From Caldilineaceae bacterium (GTDB lineage: Bacteria > Chloroflexota > Anaerolineae > Caldilineales > Caldilineaceae), in NCBI GenBank assembly GCA_018003515.1, contig JAGNDO010000026.1:1-64000 (forward strand): a DNA stretch of 64,000 nucleotides, given 5' to 3'. Below the pieces are notes generated by a model. It did no database searches, had not been told where the DNA came from, and saw only the letters and a program-made list of their open reading frames with translations. Position 1 is the first letter of the stretch; every line of letters begins with the position of its first letter. Both the position numbers and the translations under genes were made by a program. This document shows positions 35,295-45,679 of the stretch, piece by piece.

Positions 35295-36692
35295 TCAAAG
35301 GTCCATAATGGCTTCCGCGGCGCGCACACCGGAGAGGTAGGCACCGTGGACGGTGCTGGGATGCTCCCGGTAGGTGGCTTCTCCGGCGAAGAAGAGGCGG
35401 TCGGCCACGGGGGTGGCCAGGGTGTCCATGATCTCCGGGGTGGTGCCGGGGGGGAGGTAGCTGTAGGATCCCCAGGCGAAGGGATCTTGGGCCCAGCGGG
35501 TGAGGCGGAAGCTGTCCGGGTCGGGGATCTGGGGGCCGTAGACCGTGCGCAACAGTTGCATGGCCGAGGCGACGATCTCGGCGTCCGCGCGGGCTGCCAT
35601 CTGCCGGGCGATGCGGCTGGCGTTGAAGCCAAGGATCATGGGCTTGCCCGTGTAGTGGGCGATGTTGAGCCATTCGGCCCACTCCCCGGTCCCGTTGCCC
35701 AAAAAGTTGAGAACCTCCGGCTCTGTGGGCCAGAAAATGGCCGGGAAGCGCAGATAGAGTTTGTCCAACAGCCCCATGCCCAAGTCGGCGATGGCGGCGC
35801 GTTTTTGTGCGGGCAGGGCCGGGGTGAAGGTGACGCTGCCTTTTTTCAACACACCCAAGGGCAGGGTGACCACGACCTGATCCGCGCTGAATCGGCCTTG
35901 ATCCGTCTGCACCTGTATGGTGTCACCGGTGGCGTCGATGGCCAGCACCCGGTGGCCCAGGCGCACATCCACGCCCTGGGCCAGGAAGGTGGCGATGGCG
36001 TCGTAGCCGTCTGGGAAGATCACATCGCCGCCGGGGAGATCTTCCTCGTGGTCATAGGTCCACAGGGAGAGTTGGGCGGCGTCCGCACCATATTCATGTT
36101 CGATCATGGCGATGATGGCCGTGCGCAGGGCCTGAAGATCGGCCCGATCCAACGCCATCTGGGCCAGAGCCTGGTCCATTGCGGCCTGCAAGGAGATGTC
36201 GGTTTCAGTCTCTTCCTGCAAGTCGGCCACCCGCTTCATCAGTGTTTCGATCTGTGACCAGAGGCGGGTTTCCGTGGCGGGGGAGAGGGGGAGACCCTGG
36301 CTGTCGTAGCCCTGGCTGTTGTCATAATCCGTGGCCGCGGTGGTGATGGCCGCGGCTTTGGCCACATGGGTGATGGGATTGCCCCGCACGCCGTGAATCC
36401 ACGACGCGCCCAGGTCCACGGGCTGATCCGGCCAGGTGGTGCGGTCGGTCCAGACGCGGCCGCCTATGCGGGTGCGGGCCTCCAGCACGGTGACGATGCG
36501 GCCTTGGTCATGCAGGGTGCGGGCCGCGGCCAGCCCGGCGATCCCGGCACCGATCACCAAGACCTGGGGGTGGGCAGCGGGGTTTTTGACCGCAGACGGC
36601 TGAGGAGACGACTCGGAGGCACACGCCGCCACCAGGGTGTACGCGGCGATCAGCCCGGACAATTTTAAAAAAAGACGACGGGGCGTAGGCAT
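35295..36692 (-). CDS. FAD-dependent amine oxidase, exported lipoprotein
   Basis: The 465-residue flavoenzyme has the Rossmann FAD motif VIGAGIAGLAAAR (46-58), VLEARTRIGGRVWTDR and PVDLGASWIHGVRGNPI. The C-terminal LFFAGEATYREHPSTVHGAYLSG (split) is typical of the MAO/polyamine oxidase family. The N-terminus TPRRLFLKLSGLIAAYTLVAAC has paired arginines and a lipobox Cys at 24, which suggests Tat export and lipid anchoring. The reaction is oxidative deamination of an amine or amino acid. The substrate is unknown. Confidence 0.88.
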   Translation of the reverse strand: MPTPRRLFLKLSGLIAAYTLVAACASESSPQPSAVKNPAAHPQVLVIGAGIAGLAAARTLHDQGRIVTVLEARTRIGGRVWTDRTTWPDQPVDLGASWIHGVRGNPITHVAKAAAITTAATDYDNSQGYDSQGLPLSPATETRLWSQIETLMKRVADLQEETETDISLQAAMDQALAQMALDRADLQALRTAIIAMIEHEYGADAAQLSLWTYDHEEDLPGGDVIFPDGYDAIATFLAQGVDVRLGHRVLAIDATGDTIQVQTDQGRFSADQVVVTLPLGVLKKGSVTFTPALPAQKRAAIADLGMGLLDKLYLRFPAIFWPTEPEVLNFLGNGTGEWAEWLNIAHYTGKPMILGFNASRIARQMAARADAEIVASAMQLLRTVYGPQIPDPDSFRLTRWAQDPFAWGSYSYLPPGTTPEIMDTLATPVADRLFFAGEATYREHPSTVHGAYLSGVRAAEAIMDL

Positions 36693-36702
36693 GAATGGCT
36701 CC

Positions 36703-37605
36703 TTAGACGAAGAAGAGGGCGGCGGCTCCGGCCAGGGCGATGATGGTGCCGAGGAGGGAGCGCAGGGTGATGCGGTCTTTGAAGATCCACCAGGCCAGGG
36801 GGATGAGCATGATGGGGGTGAGGCTCATGAGGGTGCTGGCGATGCCGACTTGGGCTTGCTGGACGGCGACCATGCTCATCCACACGCCCAGGAAGGGGCC
36901 GGTGACCGCGCCGCCCAGGAGAAAGAGGCCGGCCCGGCGGTCTTTGAGCGCGCCCACGGTGGTGCGCAGTTTGCCTTGGATCAGGGTGAAGAGCCAGATC
37001 ACCACCAGGGCCACGACCATGCGCATGAGGGTGGCGGAGAGGGAGGGGAAGTTGTCCACCAAGCCCTGTTTGGCCATCACCAGCCCCACGGCCTGGCCGA
37101 CGGCCCCGCCCAAGCCCAGCAAAATGCCTATCAGATTGGTCCGGCTATCTTGGGCGGACAGGGTGCCGGCCTTGCGCTCTGGGCTGCGCTCGCCCACCAC
37201 CCAGGCCACGCCAGCCACGGTGATCACGATGGCCAGCAGTTGGGGCAGCACCAGCACCTCACCCAGCCAGACCCAGGCCAAGAGGACGCTGATCACGGGG
37301 ACCAGGGTCATCAAGAGCATGGAGCGGCGGGGACCGATGAGGACGAAGGCTTGGAAGAGGGCGGCGTCCCCCAGCACCAGGCCGATCACCCCGGAGAGGC
37401 CCAGCCATCCCCAGCGGAAGAGTTCGGCGTCCACGGGCCAGGGGGAGCCGTAAACAAATGTATGCACGATGGAGAGAAAGATCACGGCCAAAACCAAGCG
37501 CAGACGGTTGACCGCGGCCGAGCCGATGCGGCGTCCGGCCAGGGTGAATTGGACCGAGGTGAAGGACCAGAGCAGGGAGGTGAAGATGGCGGCGAGTTCG
37601 CCCAT
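36703..37605 (-). CDS. EamA/DMT family transporter
   Basis: The 300-residue protein has ten hydrophobic helices in two EamA repeats. The first half ends GDAALFQAFVLIGPRRSMLLM, and the second has SATLMRMVVALVVIWLFTL and MSLTPIMLIPLAWWIFKDRI. The last block is the usual DMT signature. The family exports or imports small metabolites. It is 10 bp upstream of the amine oxidase on the same strand, so the two may be an operon. Confidence 0.88.
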   Translation of the reverse strand: MGELAAIFTSLLWSFTSVQFTLAGRRIGSAAVNRLRLVLAVIFLSIVHTFVYGSPWPVDAELFRWGWLGLSGVIGLVLGDAALFQAFVLIGPRRSMLLMTLVPVISVLLAWVWLGEVLVLPQLLAIVITVAGVAWVVGERSPERKAGTLSAQDSRTNLIGILLGLGGAVGQAVGLVMAKQGLVDNFPSLSATLMRMVVALVVIWLFTLIQGKLRTTVGALKDRRAGLFLLGGAVTGPFLGVWMSMVAVQQAQVGIASTLMSLTPIMLIPLAWWIFKDRITLRSLLGTIIALAGAAALFFV

Positions 37606-37774
37606 GAAGGGGTGTCCAAAAAATGGTCAAAATGGCGGATAAAATGGGCGCAACGTCGGCCATTATACCCCGATCCAGGGGGAATGACCCATCTTTGCCG
37701 TGAATGGTTCTAATGCTATAGAATTGAAGCAGCATTGACCTTGCCCCTCACTTTTTCCAAAAGGAGCCAACCCC

Positions 37775-39439
37775 ATGACCCTCTACGACAAAGACGCCGT
37801 GGACCGCATCAAAGAACAGAGCGCCGACTGGGCCGCCACTGCCCAGGCCGAGCGCCAGGCCGAGTTCAGCACCCTCTCCGGCGTGCCCATCCAACGGCTC
37901 TACACCCCGGCGGACAGTGCGAATCTGGACTACGAGCGGGATCTGGGCTTGCCCGGCCAGTATCCGTACACGCGAGGCGTCCACCCCACCATGCACCGGG
38001 GCCGGCTGTGGACCATGCGCATGTTCGCCGGTTTCGGCACGGCGGAGGAGACCAACGCCCGCTTCAAATATCTGCTGTCCCAGGGCCAGACCGGGCTGTC
38101 CGTGGCCTTTGACATGGCCACCCTCTACGGCTACGACACGGACGCGCCGGAGGCCGAGGGGGAGTTTGGCAAGTGCGGCGTAGCCGTCTCCAGCCTGCGG
38201 GACATGGAGATTTTGTTTGACGGCCTGCCCTTGGGCGACATCACCACCTCCATGACCATCAACAGCCCGGCGGCCATGATCTGGGCCATGTACATCGCCA
38301 CCGCGGAGAAGCGGGGCGTCTCCCGGTCCAAACTGGGCGGCACGTTGCAAAACGACATCCTCAAGGAGTACATCGCCCAAAAAGAGTACATCTTTCCGCC
38401 CCGGCCCTCCATGCGCTTGGTGACGGACACGGTGGCGTTCGCCGCCCAGCAGATGCCCCGCTGGAACCCCATCTCCATCAGCGGCTATCACATCCGGGAG
38501 GCGGGGAGCACCGCGGCCCAAGAGTTGGCCTTCACCTTGGCCGATGGCATGGAATATGTGCGTTGGGGCGTGGAACGGGGGCTGGATGTGGACGACTTCG
38601 CGCCCCGGCTCTCCTTCTTTTTCAACGCCCACAACGACTTTTTTGAGGAAATTGCCAAGTATCGGGCGGCCCGGCGGATTTGGGCTACGGAGATGCGGGA
38701 GACCTTTGGGGCCAAGAATCCCCGATCCTGGCTCATGCGCTTCCACACCCAGACCGCGGGGGTGAGTTTGACCGCCCAGCAGCCGTTGAACAACGTGGCG
38801 CGGGTGGCCTTGCAAGCCTTGGCCGCGGTCCTGGGCGGGACGCAGAGCCTGCACACTAACTCCATGGACGAGGCCCTGGCCCTGCCCAGCGCGGACGCGG
38901 TGACCGTGGCTCTGCGCACCCAGCAGATCATCGCCCACGAGAGCGGGGTCACCAACACGGTGGACCCCCTGGGCGGCAGCTTTTTTGTGGAAGCGTTGAC
39001 CGACGAGATGGAGCGCCAGGCCCGGGACTACTTCCGGCGCATCGACGACCTGGGCGGCGTGCTGCCCGCCATCGACCGGGGCTTCTTCCAGCGGGAGATC
39101 ATCGAGGCCGCGGTGCGCACCCAGCAAGAAATAGAGCGGGGCGAGCGGGTGATCGTGGGGGTCAACGACTTTGTGCAGGACGAGGATATCAAAGTGCCCA
39201 TTCTGGAAATGGATGTGGACGGCTACAGCCGCCAGATCGCCCGCCTGGCCGACGTGCGCCGCAGCCGGGACAACCGGGCGGTGATGTCCAAACTGGCGGA
39301 TCTGCGGGTGGCGGCCCAGGGCAGCGCCAACCTCATGCCGCCGATTTTGGAGGCGGTGCGAGAATACGCCACCCTGCAAGAGATGATGGATGTGCTGCGG
39401 GATGTGTGGGGCGAATATACGGAGGCCGCAATTCTGTAG
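37775..39439 (+). CDS. Acyl-CoA mutase large subunit, methylmalonyl-CoA mutase (archaeal-type) family
   Basis: The 554-residue TIM-barrel subunit has [20 protein letters not shown] (63-82), [43 protein letters not shown]-type and [14 protein letters not shown] segments. It lacks the roughly 130-residue B12-binding domain, which must be a separate gene not in this window. The residue equivalent to the substrate-contacting Tyr of methylmalonyl-CoA mutase (TMY) is His74, while the CoA-thioester Arg (PSMR) is kept. The exact substrate could therefore be methylmalonyl-CoA or a related branched acyl-CoA. AAAAGGAG precedes the ATG. Confidence 0.9.
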   Translation: MTLYDKDAVDRIKEQSADWAATAQAERQAEFSTLSGVPIQRLYTPADSANLDYERDLGLPGQYPYTRGVHPTMHRGRLWTMRMFAGFGTAEETNARFKYLLSQGQTGLSVAFDMATLYGYDTDAPEAEGEFGKCGVAVSSLRDMEILFDGLPLGDITTSMTINSPAAMIWAMYIATAEKRGVSRSKLGGTLQNDILKEYIAQKEYIFPPRPSMRLVTDTVAFAAQQMPRWNPISISGYHIREAGSTAAQELAFTLADGMEYVRWGVERGLDVDDFAPRLSFFFNAHNDFFEEIAKYRAARRIWATEMRETFGAKNPRSWLMRFHTQTAGVSLTAQQPLNNVARVALQALAAVLGGTQSLHTNSMDEALALPSADAVTVALRTQQIIAHESGVTNTVDPLGGSFFVEALTDEMERQARDYFRRIDDLGGVLPAIDRGFFQREIIEAAVRTQQEIERGERVIVGVNDFVQDEDIKVPILEMDVDGYSRQIARLADVRRSRDNRAVMSKLADLRVAAQGSANLMPPILEAVREYATLQEMMDVLRDVWGEYTEAAIL

Positions 39440-39527
39440 GGGTTTGGGTGGGGTGGCGGACGAAGAGAAGCCCGGCTTTTGAAAAAAGCCGGGCTTCTCT
39501 TCGTCCGCCACCCCACCCAAACCCCTA
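39437..39527. terminator. Perfect 44-bp stem, 3-nt loop, starting in the mutase stop codon (family D, copy 3)
   Basis: Arm 39437-39480 is exactly complementary to 39484-39527, with GAA in the loop. It begins with the TAG stop and shares the TAGGGGTTTGGGTGGG outer arm with the rpiA hairpin. The inner half differs and contains AAGCCCGGCTTTT, a conventional terminator stem. Confidence 0.88.
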
Positions 39528-39622
39528 CGCGCGTACATTTCACGACCCAAAACTGTGTTACAATATTCACAAAGTCCATCCAGAATTCCATTTCTACTTT
39601 TACCATAACACGGAGACGACCC

Positions 39623-41014
39623 ATGACAGACCCAATCAAGACCGCCCCCATCATCACCAAGAACGCGGTACCCACCCAGGCCCCCGGCCCCCAGCCCGGC
39701 ATGATGGACATCGCCCGCACCCTCCTTGGCCGCAACCCGGAGGATCTCATCACCTCCAACATGCGGCTGTGGCGCACCTATGGCGACGTGGCCCGGATCC
39801 AGGTTGGCCCTATGGTGATCCACCAATTTGTGCGCCCCGAACATATCCGCCACATCATGGTCAGCAACGTGGAGAACTACCCCAAGGGGAACAGCCATGA
39901 CAAACTGCGCATTGCCCTGGGCAACGGCCTCCTGACCAGCGACGGTCCCTTTTGGAACCGTCAGCGCAAGCTGATGCAGCCCACGTACACCCCAAAAGGC
40001 GTGGCCGTCTATGCGGACCTGATGGTGGACGCCACGGAGAAGATGCTGACCGGCTGGCAAAATCGGCCCAAGGATGGCGCGCCCCTGGTCATCAACGACG
40101 AGATGATGCGCTTCGCCATGACTGTCATCTCCCGTTCCATGTTCGGCGTGGACATCAGCGATAACTATGCGGAGGCTGGGGAGGCGCTGCTGGGCATCCT
40201 GGAATATGTGGCCTCCGGCTCGGCGTCCTTTATCGACCCGCCCCTTTTTGTGCCCACGAACAAGAATCGCCGATTTAAGCAGGCCCTGTCTGCCATCGAC
40301 AGCTTTCTCTACGGCGTCATCGACGAGCGGCTGCAACTGCCCCCGGCGCAGGATCTGCTCTCCCTGCTCATCTCGGCCAAGGATGACGAGGGCAAGAGCA
40401 TGGACCGCAAACAGTTGCGGGATGAGGTGTTGATTACCTTCTTTGCCGGCCATGAAACCACGGCTGCGCTGATGAGCTGGACCTTTGTCATGCTCTCCAA
40501 GAACCCGCTGGTGCGGGAAAGGCTACACGCGGAGGTGGACACGGTCCTCAACGGCCGCGCCCCCACGTTGGCCGATGTGCCCAACCTGGTCTATACCCGC
40601 ATGGTCTTGGACGAGGCCCTGCGTCTCTATTCCCCCGTGGCCGTCATGGCCCGGGATCCCCTGGCCGACGACGAGATCGACGGCTATGCCATCCCCGCCG
40701 GCTCCTTGGTGACCATCACCCCCTACATCACCCACCGCCACCCGGAATTCTGGCACAACCCAGAAGCCTTTGACCCGGAGCGCTTCACCCCGGCAGAGGT
40801 GGCCAAGCGGCCCCGCTATGCCTATTACCCCTTCGGCGCAGGCTCTCGCGTCTGCATCGGCCAACACTTCGCCCAGCTTGAGGCTATCCTGGCCCTGGCC
40901 ACCGTGGCCCAACGCTTCGAGCTGCAACTCCTCCCCGGCCTGGACATCAAACCGGAGTTCGTGGGCACCATGCGGCCCAATGGGGATGTGTTGATGGATC
41001 TGCAAGAGAGGTAA
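39623..41014 (+). CDS. Cytochrome P450
   Basis: The 463-residue haem monooxygenase has the I-helix oxygen-activation motif FFAGHETTAALMSW, the ExxR helix DEALRLYSPVAVMAR, and the haem loop FGAGSRVCIGQHFAQLE with Cys411 as axial ligand. There is no N-terminal membrane anchor, so it is cytoplasmic. The sequence style (CYP102/CYP4-like helix K and meander) suggests fatty-acid or terpene-like substrates, but this is only inference. The ATG at 39623 follows GGAGACGACCC. No dedicated ferredoxin gene is adjacent. Confidence 0.93.
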   Translation: MTDPIKTAPIITKNAVPTQAPGPQPGMMDIARTLLGRNPEDLITSNMRLWRTYGDVARIQVGPMVIHQFVRPEHIRHIMVSNVENYPKGNSHDKLRIALGNGLLTSDGPFWNRQRKLMQPTYTPKGVAVYADLMVDATEKMLTGWQNRPKDGAPLVINDEMMRFAMTVISRSMFGVDISDNYAEAGEALLGILEYVASGSASFIDPPLFVPTNKNRRFKQALSAIDSFLYGVIDERLQLPPAQDLLSLLISAKDDEGKSMDRKQLRDEVLITFFAGHETTAALMSWTFVMLSKNPLVRERLHAEVDTVLNGRAPTLADVPNLVYTRMVLDEALRLYSPVAVMARDPLADDEIDGYAIPAGSLVTITPYITHRHPEFWHNPEAFDPERFTPAEVAKRPRYAYYPFGAGSRVCIGQHFAQLEAILALATVAQRFELQLLPGLDIKPEFVGTMRPNGDVLMDLQER

Positions 41015-41022
41015 ATATCGTG

Positions 41023-41108
41023 TATCGAGTATCGAGTATTTCGTGGTTGACAGCGGATCGGCTTTGATGACGATCCGCTGTCAACCACGAAATACTCGAT
41101 ACTCGATA
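41023..41108. repeat. Perfect 38-bp inverted repeat built from TATCGAG heptamers plus a unique inner stem
   Basis: Arm 41023-41060 pairs exactly with 41071-41108 around a 10-nt loop. The outer part is TATCGAGTATCGAGTAT, and the inner part is CGTGGTTGACAGCGGATCG. It may terminate the P450 gene. Confidence 0.85.
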
Positions 41109-41177
41109 CTCGATAGATTGTGGTAAAATTCCCCTAAGTTTTTGTCGCGCCCAACCACCACCAACCAGGAGATCCTC

Positions 41178-42830
41178 ATGGCACGCAGCCCGCTCGCAGG
41201 CAAACCTGCGCCCAAAGAGATGTTGATCAATGTCCCCCGGCTGATCTCGGATTACTACACCCACAAACCCGACCCGGCCAACCCGGCCCATGCGGTCAGC
41301 TTTGGCACCTCGGGCCACCGGGGCAGTTCCACGGCCAACAGCTTCAACGAAGATCACATCCTGGCCATCAGCCAAGCCATCTGCGAAGTTCGCAAACACG
41401 AGGGCACAACCGGTCCGCTCTTTTTGGGCATGGACACCCACGCCCTCTCCGAGGCGGCCCAGGCCAGCGCGGTGGAGGTCTTTGCGGCCAACGGGGTGGA
41501 TGTGCGCATTCAGGCCGGGGGCGGATATACCCCCACGCCGGTGATCTCCCACGCCATCCTCAGCTTCAACCGGGGCAAGCGCACTGGCCTGGCCGACGGC
41601 GTGGTGATCACCCCGTCCCACAACCCGCCCAACGATGGCGGATTCAAGTACAATCCCCCCAGCGGCGGCCCCGCGGACACCGGGGCCACCAAGATCATCC
41701 AGGATCGGGCCAACCAAATCATCGCCGGGGGGCTGGCCGACGTGCGGCGGATGCCCCTGGAGCGGGCTATGCGCTCGGATTTTGTGGGGGAAATTGATTA
41801 TGTGACGCCTTACGTGGCCGATCTGGGGGCGGTGGTGGACATGGCAGCCATCGCCCGCTCCAGGATCAAAATTGGCGCGGATCCCCTGGGCGGGGCAGGC
41901 GTAGCCTACTGGCAACCCATCGCAGAAATGTACGGCCTGGACCTGACTGTGGTAAACCCCTACGTGGACCCCACCTTCGGCTTCATGACCGTGGACAAGG
42001 ACGGCAAGATCCGCATGGACTGCTCGTCACCCGACGCCATGGCCAGCCTGATCGGGCTGAAAAATGGCTTCGACATCGCCTTCGCCAACGACCCGGACGC
42101 GGATCGCCACGGCGTGGTCACCCCCAGCGTGGGGTTGATGAATCCCAACCACTATTTGGCCGTGGCCATCAACTATCTTTTCCAACATCGCCCCAACTGG
42201 CGGGCGGATGCGGCGGTGGGCAAAACCCTGGTCAGCTCGTCCATGATCGACCGGGTGGCGGCCAGCCTCAACCGCCGATTGGCCGAAGTGCCCGTGGGCT
42301 TCAAGTGGTTTGTGGATGGCCTGGTGGATGGCTCCTACGGCTTCGGCGGCGAGGAGAGCGCCGGGGCTTCCTTCCTGCGCATGGATGGCACGGTGTGGAC
42401 CACGGACAAGGACGGGCCGATCCTGGCCCTCCTGGCCGCGGAGATCACGGCCGTGACCAGCAAGGACCCCGGTCAGCACTACGGGGATCTGGAAGCCCGC
42501 TTTGGTAGCCCGGTCTACGAGCGCATGGACGCCCCGGCCACCACGGCCCAAAAAGCGGTGCTCGCCAATCTCTCCCCGGAAATGGTGACCGCCGACAGCC
42601 TGGCCGGTGACCCCATCACCGCCCGGCTGACCCATGCCCCGGGCAACGGTGCGGCCATCGGCGGCCTGAAAGTCACCACGGCCAACGGCTGGTTCGCCGC
42701 CCGCCCCTCCGGCACGGAGGAGATCTACAAAATCTACGCCGAAAGCTTCAAAGGCGAGACCCATCTCAAGCAAATCCAAACCGAGGCCCAAGCCATGGTC
42801 GCTGCGACCTTCAAGGCGGCGGGACTTTAA
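41178..42830 (+). CDS. pgm: Phosphoglucomutase, alpha-D-glucose-specific
   Basis: The 550-residue enzyme interconverts glucose-1-phosphate and glucose-6-phosphate. [10 protein letters not shown] lies near the N-terminus, the phosphoserine loop is [11 protein letters not shown] (Ser at about 147), the metal loop is NDPDADRHG, and [13 protein letters not shown] and [11 protein letters not shown] follow, with the terminal phosphate loop [15 protein letters not shown]. The form matches E. coli-type Pgm. AGGAGAT lies before the ATG. It is followed by a second phosphohexomutase. Confidence 0.95.
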   Translation: MARSPLAGKPAPKEMLINVPRLISDYYTHKPDPANPAHAVSFGTSGHRGSSTANSFNEDHILAISQAICEVRKHEGTTGPLFLGMDTHALSEAAQASAVEVFAANGVDVRIQAGGGYTPTPVISHAILSFNRGKRTGLADGVVITPSHNPPNDGGFKYNPPSGGPADTGATKIIQDRANQIIAGGLADVRRMPLERAMRSDFVGEIDYVTPYVADLGAVVDMAAIARSRIKIGADPLGGAGVAYWQPIAEMYGLDLTVVNPYVDPTFGFMTVDKDGKIRMDCSSPDAMASLIGLKNGFDIAFANDPDADRHGVVTPSVGLMNPNHYLAVAINYLFQHRPNWRADAAVGKTLVSSSMIDRVAASLNRRLAEVPVGFKWFVDGLVDGSYGFGGEESAGASFLRMDGTVWTTDKDGPILALLAAEITAVTSKDPGQHYGDLEARFGSPVYERMDAPATTAQKAVLANLSPEMVTADSLAGDPITARLTHAPGNGAAIGGLKVTTANGWFAARPSGTEEIYKIYAESFKGETHLKQIQTEAQAMVAATFKAAGL

Positions 42831-42837
42831 CAAATAG

Positions 42838-42934
42838 GTCACGGATTGCACGGATTTGACGGATTAAAAACGGAACTTTTTTCGAAAAAGAAAATCCGTT
42901 TTGATCCGTCCGATCCGTCAAATCTGTGTTCCAT
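42838..42934. repeat. GGATT/ATCCGT repeat (family E), copy 1
   Basis: GGATTGCACGGATTTGACGGATTAAAAACGGA-type direct units pair with TCCGTTTTGATCCGTCCGATCCGTCAAATC. The second half recurs almost unchanged at 54244-54281. Confidence 0.75.
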
Positions 42935-42954
42935 TTCTTCATCAAGGAGCGAAC

Positions 42955-44397
42955 ATGAGTGACATCAAATTTGGCACGGACGGCTGGCGGGGACGCATTG
43001 CCGAGGATTATACGTACACCAACGTACGCCGCTGCACCCAGGGCTTTGCCGACTATTTGACCGCCAACGGGCTGGCGGGCAGCAAGGTGATCGTGGGCCA
43101 CGACAAGCGCTTCTCCGGCGAGCATTTCGCCGCGGCCGTGGCCGAGGTGCTGGCGGGCAACGGTTTCCGGGTGGATCTGACCGACAAGGCCACGCCCACG
43201 CCGGTGATCAGCTTCAGCGTGCCCAGCCGAGGTGCGGTGGCCGCGGTCAACGTCACGGCCAGCCACAACCCGCCCGAGGACAACGGCTTCAAAGTGCGGG
43301 ACGAAAACGGCGGCGCCATCCCCCCGGACGGGTTGAAGCAGATCGAGTCCCTGATTCCGGCAGCCGGGGACGTGGACGCGGTCAAGCGTCTGCGCTTGGA
43401 CAAGGCCCTGGCTTCAGGCTTGGTGCAATATTTTGATGCAAAGCCGGCCTATTTGGTGCGGGTGGCTGAATTGATCGATGTGCAGCCCATTAAAGATGCG
43501 GGGCTGACGGTCGTTGTTGACAATATGTGGGGCAACGGCGCAGGCTGGCTGAGCGAAATTCTGGACGGCGGCAAGACCAAAATCGTCGAGGTCCACGCCG
43601 AGCGCAACCCCAGCTTCCCCGAAATGAGCCGCCCGGAACCCATCCCGCCCAACGTGGACGCTGGCTTGGCCGTGGGCAAAAAGCTGGGCGCGGACTGCGT
43701 CTGCATCATGGATGGCGACGCCGACCGCTGCGGCTTCGGCGACGAGCATGGCGAGTTCATCGACCAACTGCGGGTCTATGGCCTGCTGGCCTATTATCTG
43801 TTGGAGATCCGGGGCCAACGGGGCACCATCGTCAAGACCCTCAGCACCACCTCCATGCTGGACAAATTGGGCAAGCTCTACGGCGTGCCCGTGATCAACA
43901 CCGGCGTGGGCTTCAAATTCGTCGCCCCGGCCATGATGGAACACGACGCCATGATCGGCGGCGAAGAGAGCGGCGGTTTTGCCTTCCACGGCCATGTGCC
44001 CGAGCGGGACGGCATCATCGCCAACCTCTACTTGCTGGATCTGATGGTGCGCACGGGCAAGACGCCGACCCAACTGCTCACGGCTCTTTTTGAAAAGGTG
44101 GGCGAGCATTTCTACGGACGGATCGACACCCGGCTCACCGACAATGAAATGAAAGTGGCGGCCCAAACCCGGCTCAAGGCGCTGAAAGCCAATGGCATCG
44201 CTGGCCTAACCCTGGGCGGCAAGAAAGTCACCGAGTTAGTCACCCTTGACGGCTACAAATTCGTCATGGAGGACGGCGGCTGGCTGCTCATCCGCTTCAG
44301 CGGCACAGAACCCCTGATCCGCGTCTACACCGAGACCACAGACCAAAGCGCCGTAGACGGCATTTTGGAAGACGGCAAGAAGGTGGCGGGGGTTTAG
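42955..44397 (+). CDS. Alpha-D-phosphohexomutase (phosphoglucomutase/phosphomannomutase)
   Basis: The 480-residue protein starts [17 protein letters not shown]. The active serine loop is [11 protein letters not shown] (Ser about 103), metal binding is [15 protein letters not shown], sugar binding is [10 protein letters not shown], and the phosphate loop is [14 protein letters not shown]. It belongs to a different subgroup from the neighbouring Pgm. The substrate could be glucose- or mannose-phosphate. AAGGAGC precedes the ATG. Confidence 0.93.
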   Translation: MSDIKFGTDGWRGRIAEDYTYTNVRRCTQGFADYLTANGLAGSKVIVGHDKRFSGEHFAAAVAEVLAGNGFRVDLTDKATPTPVISFSVPSRGAVAAVNVTASHNPPEDNGFKVRDENGGAIPPDGLKQIESLIPAAGDVDAVKRLRLDKALASGLVQYFDAKPAYLVRVAELIDVQPIKDAGLTVVVDNMWGNGAGWLSEILDGGKTKIVEVHAERNPSFPEMSRPEPIPPNVDAGLAVGKKLGADCVCIMDGDADRCGFGDEHGEFIDQLRVYGLLAYYLLEIRGQRGTIVKTLSTTSMLDKLGKLYGVPVINTGVGFKFVAPAMMEHDAMIGGEESGGFAFHGHVPERDGIIANLYLLDLMVRTGKTPTQLLTALFEKVGEHFYGRIDTRLTDNEMKVAAQTRLKALKANGIAGLTLGGKKVTELVTLDGYKFVMEDGGWLLIRFSGTEPLIRVYTETTDQSAVDGILEDGKKVAGV

Positions 44398-44791
44398 GGA
44401 TCGGGGATTAGGGATTGGGGATTGGGGTGAGTCGAATGTACAACCCAATCCCTAATCCCTAATCCCCAATCCCCGCTACTGCAATCCCCGCTACTTTACC
44501 CACCCTAGGGGCTATGTTAGAATCGGATCATCTGTGATAAAAAGTACAACCGGCCTGGGTGCGTCACGATCCGGGCAATCCAATCGCCTAATCTCCCGAT
44601 GTGCTGTCGGAATGGGAGATTAGGCGATTGGGCAATTGGGCGGTAACTGCTAACTCCACCCTAACCCTCCCCAGATTGGGGAGGGAACCGTTCAAGCGTA
44701 GCGGCCATTCGCTTTGCGGCGATCCGGCTCCTCCCCCAATCTGGGGGAGGTTGGGAGGGGGTGGTTTGATGGCTGCCATTAGGAGATTGTT
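44398..44791. other. Repeat-rich intergenic region with promoter for tatD operon
   Basis: This 394-bp spacer holds GGGGATT heptamers forming an inverted repeat (44400-44476) and a promoter, TTTACC (44495-44500), 17 bp, TAGAAT (44518-44523). A TCGCCTAATCTCCC / GGGAGATTAGGCGA pair follows (about 44585-44625), then a family F element (44653-44766). No gene is seen. Confidence 0.65.
44653..44766. repeat. Family F palindromic repeat (CTCCCCCAATCTGGGGGAGG type), copy 1
   Basis: AACCCTCCCCAGATTGGGGAGG and the inverted CTCCCCCAATCTGGGGGAGGTTGGG flank GCGGCGATCCGG. The right half recurs at 54335-54434, with CGGCGATCCGGCTCCTCCCC shared. Confidence 0.75.
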
Positions 44792-44833
44792 TTGAACTTT
44801 ACGACGACGAGCCTCGAAGGCAAGCAATCCCCG

Positions 44834-45679
44834 ATGATGATTGACAGCCATTGTCATCTGGACCTGGACCAGTTCGATGCGGACCGGGGCGACATTTTGG
44901 CCCGTGCCCAGGCCGCGGGGGTGGGGCTGATTGTCAACCCCGGCATCGACCTGGCTCACAGCTGCCGGGCCATTGCCTTGGCCGAACAATATGACCAAGT
45001 CTACGCCGCCGTGGGGATTCACCCCAACAGCAGCGGGGACTTTGACCAAGCCATGCTGGACGAAGTGCGGGCGCTGGCGGCCCATCCCAAAGTGGTGGCC
45101 ATCGGCGAGATCGGGCTGGACTATTATTGGGATGACGTGGCCCCGGCCAAACAGGCCATCGCCTTTCAGGCCCAACTAGAATTGGCCGCGGACCTGGGAC
45201 TGCCTGTGATCATCCACAACCGGGACGCCAGCGAAGATGTGGCCCGCATATTACGAGAATGGGTGTTCAGCGGCGCAACTCGCAACTCGCCCCTCGCAAC
45301 TCGCCCCTTCCTCGGCGTGCTGCACGCCTTCAGCGGGGACCTGGCTATGGCCCAGGAGGCGTACGAGTGGGGCTTTGTGTTGAGTTTGGGCGGGCCGGTC
45401 ACATTCAAGAACGCCCGGAATTTGCATGATCTGGTCCCCCATCTGCGCCAGGACCGGTTGATGCTGGAGACCGATGCACCCTATTTGACGCCCCATCCCT
45501 ACCGGGGCAAACGCAACGAGCCGAGCTATATTCCGCTCATCTGTGATCGTTTGGCCGAGTTGTTCGGCGTCACTTCTGCGGAGATGGCGGCAACCAGCAC
45601 GGCCCTTGCCCTAAAGTTTTTCGGACTGGAGAATTTCACCGGTGCTGAGTCCCATTCAGAAGCCAATGCCCACCTATGA
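44834..45679 (+). CDS. tatD: TatD family metal-dependent hydrolase (DNase)
   Basis: The protein of about 281 residues has [13 protein letters not shown] with metal His, [25 protein letters not shown] with the bridging Glu, [21 protein letters not shown] and [17 protein letters not shown]. All TatD metal ligands are present. TatD enzymes are 3' exonucleases on DNA. About ten residues just before [11 protein letters not shown] are encoded by tandem CAACTCGC/CTCGCAACTCGC repeats in frame. A TTG at 44792 with AGGAGA 5 bp upstream is an alternative start. The gene overlaps the prenyl synthase gene. Confidence 0.93.
   Translation: MMIDSHCHLDLDQFDADRGDILARAQAAGVGLIVNPGIDLAHSCRAIALAEQYDQVYAAVGIHPNSSGDFDQAMLDEVRALAAHPKVVAIGEIGLDYYWDDVAPAKQAIAFQAQLELAADLGLPVIIHNRDASEDVARILREWVFSGATRNSPLATRPFLGVLHAFSGDLAMAQEAYEWGFVLSLGGPVTFKNARNLHDLVPHLRQDRLMLETDAPYLTPHPYRGKRNEPSYIPLICDRLAELFGVTSAEMAATSTALALKFFGLENFTGAESHSEANAHL

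Noticed and set aside
37606-37774. Cobalamin riboswitch upstream of the mutase gene
   Set aside because: The 169-bp spacer has no B12-box-like sequence or suitable hairpins.
37748-40453. A long open frame of about 900 codons on the minus strand under the mutase and P450 genes
   Set aside because: It is the antisense shadow of high-GC coding genes, with no family motif and no ribosome site. It also crosses a perfect hairpin. The same applies to 28744-31074 and 11620-13557 on the minus strand.
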